64,000 bases of DNA, taken from Paramecium pentaurelia (Eukaryota > Ciliophora > Oligohymenophorea > Peniculida > Parameciidae). Positions 10,813-21,014 of the stretch are shown in pieces. The position numbers and the translations under genes are program-made. The stretch is from positions 421,132-485,131 of the forward strand of contig CAJJDO010000055.1 in NCBI GenBank assembly GCA_905183005.1, written 5' to 3'. The notes beneath the pieces were generated by a model. That model saw only the letters and a program-made list of their open reading frames with translations. It did no database searches and was not told the DNA's origin. Numbering within the stretch: the first letter of the stretch is position 1; each line of letters begins with the position of its first letter.

Positions 10813-13800
10813 TCATATCAAATTCTAATTTCCAAATATATTCTTGGGATCTATCTATTATTTAATCTTTTTTAATATTTCTACTCCAGTATCTCCAATT
10901 TATCTTTACATAAATTATTTCCTGAGCTTACCAACACCTAAAATAAATGAATTTAAATTATTTACCATGATGATGAGAAATGGATCCTCCATTTTTCATT
11001 ATTTCCTCTCTTGCAGCATCCTCAATTTCAGAATAACATTTAACTGGATCTGCAATACCTTTATAACCAAAACCAAAATAAACATAAATAGTAGCTCCTG
11101 TATCATAAACTTAAGAAATTCTAAATGAAACAAATGGTTCCTTCTCAACTCCTCTTTTTGAACATTCTTCTACTATTCTTCTTTAAATCTATTAATCAAA
11201 TCATTTTTTTACATTTTCACAAACAGCAGGAACATTTTTCCATCCTACTGCTGTCTCAAAAGATTCTGCAATAAATTAAAATTACATAGCAAAATCTCTT
11301 AAATATGCAATCATATATGTTAAGAAATATCCTCTTTCTCCATTTTCAGCTCCTGCTCTAAATCCCTTATAAAATTTAGCCAACTCAAAAACTTTCTTCT
11401 CTTAAAATTCAACTTCTTATTTAGTTCCTTCAAAAACTACTGTAACTAAACACATTTAATCTGGATCATATTGCATAAATTATGTGATGAAATACTTTTT
11501 CACCTTATCCATAAATTCTTCTCTTTTACTATGAGGCATTGTTTTCAAAGCCATACCAAATTAAAATTAATTATTATCAACTAATCTAACTGAAGCTGGC
11601 CAAACTTTACTTCTTGATAATTTATACATAAACTCAGTACCCAAAGCAAAGTTATGGAAAAGAATTGATTCATATTTACAAACCTTTATATAATATTATC
11701 AAATTACTTCAGGTTGAGCTTTAATTTTAATAACTGCTTCAGTAATAATACCTATAGTACCCTCAGATCCCAAAACAATTTAATTCAAATCTGGACCACT
11801 ACTTACTCTTGGATAATCTAAACTTTAAGATAAAGTTCCAGTTGGAGTAACAACTTTAACAGATAAAATGATATCTTCTATATTTCCATAACGATTCTTT
11901 TTCATCCCTGATGCTCTTGTACTAATCCAACCTCCAAGAGTTGAAAATTCTACTGAATCAGGTTCATGTCCACATACTACTCCATATCTTGATAATTCCT
12001 TCTCTAAATCCTTTCCTGTAACTCCAGTTTCAACCAAAGCTGTCATATTCTTTCTGTCTACCCATCTTACATGATTCATTCTTGATGTATCAACAGAAAC
12101 AATCATTCTTCTTTCTTCTTTTGGACATTATAATGCCCATGTAACATTAGTTCCTCCTCCATATACTGTCAACATTACATTGNCCTTTATAACCAAAACC
12201 AAAATAAACATAAATAGTAGCTCCTGTATCATAAACTTAAGAAATTCTAAATGAAACAAATGGTTCCTTTTCAACTCCTCTTTTTGAACACTCTTCTACT
12301 ATTCTTCTTTAAATCTATTAATCAAATCATTTTTTTACATTTTCACAAACAGCAGGAACATTTTTCCATCCTACTGCTGTCTCAAAAGATTCTGCAATAA
12401 ATTAAAATTACATAGCAAAATCTCTTAAATATGCAATCATATATGTTAAGAAATATCCTCTTTCTCCATTTTCAGCTCCTGCTCTAAATCCCTTATAAAA
12501 TTTAGCCAACTCAAAAACTTTCTTCTCTTAAAATTCAACTTCTTATTTAGTTCCTTCAAAAACTACTGTAACTAAACACATTTAATCTGGATCATATTGC
12601 ATAAATTATGTGATGAAATACTTTTTCACCTTATCCATAAATTCTTCTCTTTTACTATGAGGCATTGTTTTCAAAGCCATACCAAATTAAAATTAATTAT
12701 TATCAACTAATCTAACTGAAGCTGGCCAAACTTTACTTCTTGATAATTTATACATAAACTCAGTACCCAAAGCAAAGTTATGGAAAAGAATTGATTCATA
12801 TTTACAAACCTTTATATAATATTATCAAATTACTTCAGGTTGAGCTTTAATTTTAATAACTGCTTCAGTAATAATACCTATAGTACCCTCAGATCCCAAA
12901 ACAATTTAATTCAAATCTGGACCACTACTTACTCTTGGATAATCTAAACTTTAAGATAAAGTTCCAGTTGGAGTAACAACTTTAACAGATAAAATGATAT
13001 CTTCTATATTTCCATAACGATTCTTTTTCATCCCTGATGCTCTTGTACTAATCCAACCTCCAAGAGTTGAAAATTCTACTGAATCAGGTTCATGTCCACA
13101 TACTACTCCATATCTTGATAATTCCTTCTCTAAATCCTTTCCTGTAACTCCAGTTTCAACCAAAGCTGTCATATTCTTTCTGTCTACCCATCTTACATGA
13201 TTCATTCTTGATGTATCAACAGAAACAATCATTCTTCTTTCTTCTTTTGGACATTATAATGCCCATGTAACATTAGTTCCTCCTCCATATACTGTCAACA
13301 TTACATTGTATTCTACAGCTAATTTGACTAATAATTCTGCTTAAGCATGAGAATTTATAAACACTACACAATCTACTATTCTAGCTAATTTACCATGTCT
13401 TAATTCATAAATCTACATATAATATATTATATACCTCTTACATTGTATGTCCATGAGAATGCAATATTCTTTATGCATTATCAAAGGAAATCTCATTAAA
13501 TTATCCTTAAATGGCATTCATAAATTATTCATTAATGATAGGTGTATCTGCAGGAATTTCATTTTATGCTTCACAATTAAGACTTAAATCAATTCCAACT
13601 TTAGCTTCTGCCCATTCTTTAAATTTCATCATCCTCTAATTTGAAAATCTATATTTATTTCCAGTCAATCTAACAGCTCCATCTTATTCTAAAACAAATT
13701 TTGTATCCTTATATCCCCATCCATTATTTTTGAACCATTCCAATTTATTTTATGGTCTCTAAACATTTATAATGATCAATTTTTACTTATTCGTAATACT

Positions 13801-13858
13801 ATCCTTTAAGTCCAGCTGGTTCCACAATTTGACTCTGTAATTACTAAATACGAATCAT
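10813..13858 (-). CDS. AGPS: alkylglycerone-phosphate synthase (ether lipid synthesis), interrupted by duplicated segment
   Basis: Peroxisomal FAD enzyme that swaps the acyl chain of acyl-DHAP for a fatty alcohol, making the ether bond of ether lipids. Visible family blocks: WFKNNGWGYKDTKFV, the FAD-binding VYGGGTNVTWAL, GHEPDSVEFSTLGGWISTRA with SGMKKNRYGNIED, VLGSEGTIGIITEA, and the C-terminal SHHHGVGKLRKQ and IDPKNIFGNQNL. The window carries a direct duplication (11058-12182 and 12184-13308) around one N. Removing one copy gives exons 13858-13787, 13758-13435, 13412-12834, 12809-12339, then 12314-12184 joined to 11057-10966, and 10937-10813. Introns are 22-28 nt. The merged product is 597 residues, the normal size, closing exactly in frame. 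As printed the gene is frame-shifted. The N-terminus MIRIQQLQSQI resembles a PTS2 signal, as in animal AGPS. Confidence 0.9.
11058..12182. repeat. direct duplication, copy 1 (inside AGPS)
   Basis: This 1,125-bp block matches 12184-13308 at an offset of 1,126 bases. By eye only two differences were found, both near its low-coordinate end, around 11144 and 11165. The copy continues correctly into the 3' end of the AGPS gene on its low-coordinate side, but breaks off abruptly at the N at 12183. Confidence 0.95.
12183..12183. other. undetermined base marking a probable scaffold join
   Basis: A single N separates the two near-identical 1,125-bp blocks and coincides exactly with the end of one and the start of the other. 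This is what an unmerged overlap between two contigs would look like. It is the only N noticed in the window. Confidence 0.85.
12184..13308. repeat. direct duplication, copy 2 (inside AGPS)
   Basis: Partner of 11058-12182. On its high-coordinate side it runs smoothly into the 5' exons of AGPS. On the other side it is cut at the N. Together the two copies share all the sequence between the unique 5' and 3' ends of one gene, so one copy is redundant. Confidence 0.95.
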
Positions 13859-13897
13859 AAATTAAAATAAAACTTATTCAAATTATTTTTTTTATTT

Positions 13898-15010
13898 TCA
13901 AAGTAAATTCAATGATCTCATAAAATTTAACATTGGCAAAGTTAAATCATTTTCAAATTAAAATCTAGTATGTGTCATTTCAGGTGGTGTTCTTAATAAA
14001 CATGCACTTTTGCATAATTCTAAATATTAAATATATATAATAATATACCATAAAGTTTCTTTCCTTATTCAACTGAAACTATATTATCCTTTAAACCATG
14101 TAAAATAAAAACAGGAGATTTTACTAATTGAATTTTATCTTTATTAACAAATCTCTCCTTAATCATTTTCTTAACTAAAGGATATTTCTCATTCACAATC
14201 TCTTACAATGATAAAAAAGGTGAAATCAATACTAAAAGTCCAGGTTAAAATATAGATGCCAAATGACATGCAACACCTGTTCCTATTGATCTACCCATTA
14301 CTATCATATTTTTCTCTTCAACTACAGAATGAAATGCAACATATTTATAAATATATTCAGCATCTTTCAATATATTATCTTCGTTTGGCTATCCCTAATA
14401 AACTCCATATCCTGGATATTCAACTGATAAAACATTCATTTTCATATTATGTCTTAAAAAGTCAACTAAATTATATGAAGACAATAAGTCCTCACAATTA
14501 GCATGAAAATATAAAATAGTTTTTTTAGTAGGAATCGAAGCTTTTAAATATAAACATGGAATTTATTTAGAACATCTATAATTTTTATTATTACTAAATG
14601 AGTTCAATGTATTAGAATTACTACTTATACGAGGAGTATTTGAAACTTTCAAATTGTTTCTAATTTCTGACATTGTAAACATATTTTATTGTCTACTTAC
14701 AGAAATTGTTTTATTCATTTGAGGAATTCGTTAACTAGGAAGTTCATCAACTTAATCATCATAAATTGAAAGCTAACTAATATCCTAAATTCTTATTATT
14801 GAAATACATTTGGAATTTCCTCAGGTGGTTTAAAAGGATCAATTTTATGAAATTAAATACGAGTTTTAGGAGATGCTTAATAAAACTTAAATAAATCATC
14901 ATAATAGGGAATCTTGACAAGTTCCTAAAAATAACTATGATATTAACTCTTAAATGTTCTTCACGATAGGAATGTTTTGGAGCTGGAAATATCATAAAAT
15001 TTAATTCCAT
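13898..15010 (-). CDS. ABHD17-like alpha/beta hydrolase
   Basis: Predicted serine hydrolase of 345 residues with introns of 23, 23 and 29 nt; the frame closes exactly. The N-terminus carries FMIFPAPKHSYREE, like the start of ABHD17/FAM108 proteins. The hydrolase core shows TILYFHANCEDL (the HxN oxyanion region), VLSVEYPGYGVYQG, the nucleophile elbow VMGRSIGTGVACHLAS, then FILHGLKDNIVS (acid) and EMTHTRF (candidate catalytic His). Animal ABHD17 proteins remove palmitate from membrane proteins. The N-terminal Cys cluster used there for membrane anchoring is not evident here, so substrate is open. A Ser/Asn-rich linker of about 70 residues separates the N-terminal motif from the core. Confidence 0.85.
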
Positions 15011-15745
15011 TGAATTATAATTAATAAAATAAATTTAAATTAGTTTCTTCTAATTTCATTATCTATTTTTCACATGTTTTTTGAACAAATTGAGAATTTA
15101 ATTATAAAATTGATTTCTACATTATTAGTGATTTAATAATAAAATAGGATGCAATATTTTTATGATTATTTAAAGAAGAAACATAATAGTTTATTAAACA
15201 GTTTTGTAATTTAATATTAAAAAATATGAATGTAATTATGGCAATACATTATTAATAAATTTGTAAATTTTACATATTTAACATATAATTTTAAAATTAT
15301 TATAATAAATGCTTAAAGGAAATAAATGAAATATTTTATTAAAAGCAAACCAAAATATATGATTCCAAATTTTGATTATTTTCTTTTTTAAAGTTAAATA
15401 ATTTGGTTTGAAAAGAAATTTGATATTATTAATAGTAGATTTTTAATGTTTTAATTTCAAAATTAATATCTTATTGATTGTTATGAGCTTAAGCAATTTT
15501 ATTATAATTTCCTATTTTAAATTAATTATCATTAGTTATTTAGTTCACAATAATAATTAAAGTAGTTCAGATTTTATTAAATTAGTAGTTACATAAACTT
15601 AAGAATGATTCATTTTAAAGGATTTTAAATTATTTTTTACATTTAAGATTAATGAACTATGAAAGATGGCTGGATATATATCAAAATTACATAGTATATT
15701 AATGATAATTGCTCAATATATCATAAAATTTAGTTAATTATAAAT
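15011..15745. other. AT-rich intergenic stretch
   Basis: No gene is supported on either strand. It lies between the start of the ABHD17-like gene and the 3' end of the next minus-strand gene. Homopolymer A/T runs and frequent TGA stops occur in all frames. Confidence 0.6.
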
Positions 15746-16627
15746 TCATTATATTTATTTTAATCTAATATTAGGTAAATAGGTTGATTAATTTTATTTT
15801 GCAACAGTATGCTTAGAAAGTAATGGAAGTACTATTTTTTATTATTGCTAATCAATTGATTTTTATTAAGTTTAGTTTAATTTCTTTGTAACATATTAAT
15901 TTAAAACTGAATTCAATCCAGTTATTAAGTATAGTTTTTATTGAGATTTAGATAATTTCTTATGCATATATTATTCATCTTATGAAAATTTACGCACCAA
16001 TGACTTTCTTGGTTTAAGATGATAAAATTCCTCATCTGAATCTTAAGGAGAGTTTACTGCTGTACCATTTTAAATAAAGACAGAATCAAAGTTCGTTGCA
16101 GATTTAAATTTTGGACTTACATGAAATTGCTTTGATGCAAAGTCTAATACATTAAGAAAAGTCATCCTTGGATTATCTATTCTTGTTTTAAAGGCTTTTT
16201 TCATTCTCTATCTTTATCTATACCTAATATTTTAAACTATCTTATATCTGATTATGAAAAGCAAACAATAAACTAGTTTCTTAAAGGTTTTGATATATTT
16301 AGAATTTCTGTAACGATCCTATAATTATTACTATCTTTATAGCTCTTATTTCGAGTATTATGTCTATGTAAAGGTATAATTTTTAAATATTCTTTATTTA
16401 AAATTTGATTCTTTTCCACATTCAGAACAACAACAGCTAGAATCACCTAATTTTGTAGAACTAATATCAAGTTTATTTTATTTAATAATTCTTTAACTTT
16501 TTTATGGAGTTCGAAATAATTGATATGTTGTAATATTTTTTATAGCCCATTTCTTTCTTCTTTCTTGTGCTTATTCATAGTAAAATTGTACTTTTGTTTG
16601 CCTACTCTTTTTTAATTTTATGTTCAT
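15746..16627 (-). CDS. hypothetical basic protein with Cys cluster
   Basis: An uninterrupted ciliate-code frame of 293 codons, many of them TAA or TAG glutamines, begins MNIKLKKSRQTKVQFYYEQA. The first half is very basic and Gln-rich. Around residue 80 it has a short cysteine cluster, DSSCCCSECGKES, which might bind a metal, though a second pair is lacking. A short hydrophobic patch (LVYCLLFIIRY) follows. The C-terminal part is Ser/Lys/Gln-rich with an acidic SPQDSDEEFYHL segment. No known family recognised; probably disordered. Confidence 0.55.
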
Positions 16628-17296
16628 AATAAGTAAAAATTTAATAAATTTTATTTTTAAAACATTCATGAAATTTGAAGATTATTTAGCGTTTAGACAT
16701 AATAAATATATTGGAATTGTTATTTTAATGTAAATTTATTAAATTCAAATTCTATATAAACATATCTAAATTTATTAGATTATCTTTTAGTTATTTTTAA
16801 TGAAATTAACATGTATTTTATAAAATTATTCAATGTTAAATAATCAAATAATATCAAAATAAAATTACATATTAGTGAGTTTTCATTAATATTAAATAAA
16901 ATTAAGAAAAAAATTAATTATTCAAAAATTTACATTAATTATCATATTTCTTATTTAGCATTATTTATATATGCTCTAATATATTTGCTATTAAGTATTT
17001 AATTGTATTAAAAGACAAGATATTAATTTATAGATTTTAAATGATTAGTTTTGTATGAATAATTCAAAAAATCCTAATAATTACTTTTATTTTTAATCCT
17101 ATTTTATTTATTATTGAACTTATAATAATTAATTTGATATTGATAAAAATGATATTTAAAAAAACAAGAAATGTTTAAATTACTTTAAGATTTAATTATC
17201 ATTAAAATATTATGAATATATTATCATTAAATTCTATGATATCAAATTTAAATATATTATAAATAATACTAAATTTTTAATTTAATACAATTGATC
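16628..17296. other. AT-rich intergenic stretch
   Basis: Nothing recognisable in either strand; it holds the upstream region of the hypothetical gene starting at 16627 and the downstream side of the EF-hand gene. Confidence 0.6.
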
Positions 17297-18204
17297 TCAT
17301 TTATCATAGTGTTTATGATTATTTCCAATAGTTTATTCTGGTTAAATTACTCTTTATAATTTAGGAAATCCATTTCTTGGATTTGGACCATTATCTTTAT
17401 TTGGAAATTAATCTAAGGAGATATCTAATATTAAATTTAATAAATTACCATTTGGATCTTCTCCTCTATTAATTCTATCTTATTATTTATAATTCAATAA
17501 CTATCTTTTATATGCTTATAATATTTTTTATCCCTTATCTTTTAACTCTTTTTAATCACCAGTTATTGCATCTAATTAATTTATATTGATTTATACTTAA
17601 TATTTATTTTCTTCTAAACAAACTGACATTTAACTTAAATGGTATATGTTTATCCATTCCTTTTTCTAATTGACCATTACTCATTTCTAAAATAATTATG
17701 TATTAGTTTACTTTTAAAAAAATCATAAATAGGATTTTTTTCCCCTTAATCAACATTTCCACCTTTCTAAACTCCTCTCATTATAGTTAGAAATTCTTTA
17801 AATTCAATTTCATTGGTTCCATCTTCATCAACTTCACTCATAATTTTTTCAACTTCCTCTCTAGAATTAACTAAACCTAAAGCAATTAATGGGTCCTCTA
17901 ATTCCTCTATTCCAATAGCACCTGATCCATCTCCATCTAAGGATGAAAAATATTTCCTCAATTCTGTAATCTCAGAGTCCTTAAAATCAATCCGATCTTA
18001 ATAACCTCTTTTAATTAACCAAGCTCTCTCTTAAAATCCAGATTAAAACTAAAATTATAATTAAAACAGTACAATATATTTAGATGCTTTATTGAAATTA
18101 AAGGCTTCTTATATTTTAGTAAGTTTCTCTTGTTTCTTAACTGACTTAGCATTATCTTAAGGTTTGCGACTAGAAAGAGACTTAGATTATTATTATTTTT
18201 TCAT
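17297..18204 (-). CDS. EF-hand calcium-binding protein
   Basis: Predicted 277 residues with introns of 24, 25 and 25 nt; the spliced frame closes exactly. After a basic Gln-rich leader, two EF-hands sit near residues 75-145: loop DGDGSGAIGIEEL and loop DEDGTNEIEFKEF, both with the expected Asp/Asn/Glu ligands. The helices around them resemble the centrin/calmodulin superfamily. The C-terminal 130 residues (GQKILQAYKRQLL, NLILDISLDQF, DNGPNPRNGFPKLQ) are not an obvious family. It could be a cytoskeletal or basal-body protein, but that is only inference. The gene is divergent from the plus-strand pseudokinase at 18324, with about 120 bp between starts. Confidence 0.75.
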
Positions 18205-18323
18205 GAAAAATGATTATATTAATAAATATTATTTTGTATAAAAAATAATTTATAATCATATTCTAGTTATTATTAGAAATTTCAAATAATGAATATAATT
18301 AAAAAAAAACAATATTATTTCTA

Positions 18324-19349
18324 ATGATGAAAAATAAATTAGGAATTAAAAACTTCAATTATTATGCTGCAAATGAATTAGAATCAGATGCTTATTCTAA
18401 ATTTTATTAAATGGATGAATTTTTATTAGAAAAAATATATATTACTGATGAAAGAGAATAAGTATTTTTAATAAATGCTTTTGAAAACATAATAAAGTTA
18501 AATCTTCCTAATATTGTATAATATTATGAAATTGATTATAATGAAAAAGAAAAATGTATTGAAGTTTTAAGGAGATTTTATAAAACTAAATTGTTAGATC
18601 ATTAAATTAGAAACAAATTTTTAGTTGTTACAATAACTCAACAATTATTTTAAACATTAGCTTCTCTTGAAGGATTTGGAGTACATTTATTAGGATTAAA
18701 AGCAACAAACATTTTTTTTGAAAATGATAATATTTACATCAGTGGATTTGTTAGATCTGAAAAATTTCTACTTTCATAACCAATATTCTAATCTAAACAT
18801 TTAAAGAGTTTTATATAAGAATGCATTACAACTAAGAAATATAATATTACCTAAAGATATCAAAGAAAATCTCATGCTATGATTTATGCTGCATTAACTG
18901 TATTATTACAATTCATTTTAAATGAAGATTTTGAATAAATAGCCAATATTATTAGATGGTTAGATAATGGGGAAGATAATCTAAAAGCTGTTCCAAGTAC
19001 ATAAAAATTACTTGCAATTATTGAAGAAAAATATGATTGCATGAGAATTTTCATTGAATAAGCAAAATGTCTTTTGACTAATGAATTTCTAAATCCAACA
19101 GAAGATTTAGCCATTTAAATGATGCTTTTAGCCTCTGAACTTAGATTTGAGAATAATATTATAGTGTTAGGAGAATACTATAACTTAAATTAAAAGACAG
19201 AAATTAAATAACAATAATAATTACAAAAAGATACTAAAATTTAACAACCCAAAGAGCTTAATGTATAAATTGAATAAAATAAATAAAAAGTAAAATCTGC
19301 TTAAGCTAAAAGATGTGGTGGAGGATTTGTAGTTAAATAAAAAAAATGA
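18324..19349 (+). CDS. protein-kinase-like protein lacking catalytic motifs
   Basis: Intronless frame of 341 codons, starting MMKNKLGIKNFNYYAANELE. The middle has the shape of a kinase C-lobe: TLASLEGFGVHLLGLKATNI is followed by FFENDNIYISGFVRSEKF. In an active kinase the corresponding places would read HRDLKxxN and DFG; here they are LLGLKATN and SGF. No glycine loop or VAIK lysine is visible. It is therefore either a pseudokinase or a strongly diverged homologue. The C-terminus is Gln/Lys-rich and basic. The promoter region is shared with the EF-hand gene on the other strand. Confidence 0.6.
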
Positions 19350-19393
19350 CATTTATATTTATTTGAATTATAAACTAATAATTTGAAGCAATA

Positions 19394-20080
19394 TCAATTA
19401 TTTTTAGATTTTACTTTTTATAGACTTGAAAATTATGAAAGCTATTTAATTAAATCAAAGCTTTTATTTTGTAGTAATGAATATGGGGATTTGTTAAATT
19501 AATATCTTAGTTCAAAACTTCTACATGAATTTTATTAATTAAAATTTTATTAAGATCTTTGTTTTTCCTTTACATTTTAATTTATAAACTTAGAAAGTTA
19601 TGTTCCAACCTAACGATTTGAATAAGATAATTTATTTTCTGGGGATTATCCCCTAGAATAACTTTATTTTAAACCTACGTCTGTTAAAAGTCTATTTTAA
19701 CTTAAGGAATGTTATAAATTTGATTTATTTGCTGTCTAAAAGGATTTATGATTAGATTTCTGCAATATGGAATATTATTATTTGATAAATTCTTAATTAA
19801 GTTAAGTTTTTCTTGAATTTTTGTTTTGATTAGAGAGATATATTTTTTTCAAAAGATCTTTGAAATTGTCTTTCTATTAAGGTTATTCTTGAGGTGAAAA
19901 TTATTTTGCAATAGGAGATTCTGAGCTAAACTTTTAATTATTTTCCTCCATTCTTGGAAATGCATATTTATGATTAACTTAACTTTTCTTGAATCTCTTT
20001 TCAATTTAGGCAACTGAGTTATTTTTTGAAGCTTCAAGTAAAGCTTCATCGTCAGGAGATTTCTAATAATTTTCAATCAT
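19394..20080 (-). CDS. hypothetical Gln/Ser/Lys-rich protein
   Basis: Uninterrupted frame of 228 codons (MIENYQKSPDDEALLEAS...) rich in Q, S, N and K, with many TAA/TAG codons. No catalytic motif, membrane span or signal peptide is visible. It looks disordered throughout, with only short helical patches (NFKDLLKKIYLSNQ). The 3' end is 45 bp from the end of the convergent pseudokinase gene. Composition and the clean stop-free frame support coding; function unknown. Confidence 0.5.
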
Positions 20081-20475
20081 TGATAGTAATATTCTACTCT
20101 TTGAAGATTGTTTCACATTAATTTGCATTAAATTTATAATTTATTTTTGTTATTACTTAAGCATTTATGATTTTACTATTATTACAATAATTAAGATGTT
20201 ATAATCTTATTTTTTATTCAATTTCTTAAATTTATCTCTAGAAAGCTTACAAAAATGCAAAAATGATCAGAAATTCATTTTCAATTAAATTGCATTTGTT
20301 ATCTACTTAAATTAATGAAATATTGATTATAATAAATTCTATATTAATCAATTATGAATTTTTCTTTATTTTTATATATCCTAAAGGTTATGAAATCAAT
20401 CAACATAATTGTTTTGAATCGTATATTTTTTACTTAAAAAACTAAAAATAAAGTATCTTAATACAAATTATTAAA
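20081..20475. other. AT-rich intergenic stretch
   Basis: No coding potential seen; lies between two minus-strand hypothetical genes and probably holds the promoter of the 19394-20080 gene. Confidence 0.55.
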
Positions 20476-20952
20476 TCAATATATTGACTTTTTAAATTTG
20501 TTAAAGTCTAACTAGTGTTTTTACTGTTATTTAGAAACTAACAATTTAATTTTCTATAAAGAATCCTTAAAATTTAACGGCGTAATAGTTATTGTCGATT
20601 TTAATGATTTTGTAAGTTAAGGTGTTTTTGTTTAACATTTTGGTGTGACAATTGAACCTTAATATGGTTTTAAAGAAGGAGTCTTTATTTTGTAATTAAT
20701 GGGCTTATTTTCTTTTGACTTTTTATTATTCTCTTTTTGTTCAGTTATTAATCTTTAAATGCTTCTTAAATTTACTGTAGTCTTTAATTATTATTAATGT
20801 CTGCTATAAAATTAAAGACTTAGAACTTATTGAAGATCATTGTCATTTCCTTTCTCTTGTCTTCTTTAATCAATCTCTTTAACTACTAAGACACTTTCAT
20901 AATCTAAACCATAATCTAGTTATTCATCTTCTAATGTATAAAGACGACTCAT
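20476..20952 (-). CDS. small hypothetical protein
   Basis: Uninterrupted frame of 158 codons starting MSRLYTLEDEQLDYGLDYE. The first 80 residues are acidic and polar, the rest basic with many Lys/Thr/Pro (TPSLKPYQGSIVTP). No known domain. It lies 63 bp downstream of the DEAD-box gene in the same direction. Support is compositional only. Confidence 0.45.
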
Positions 20953-21014
20953 AATTCGTTATAATTAATACAAATTTGGCACTATATTAAATTATTATAA
21001 TTCTTAAATAATAA

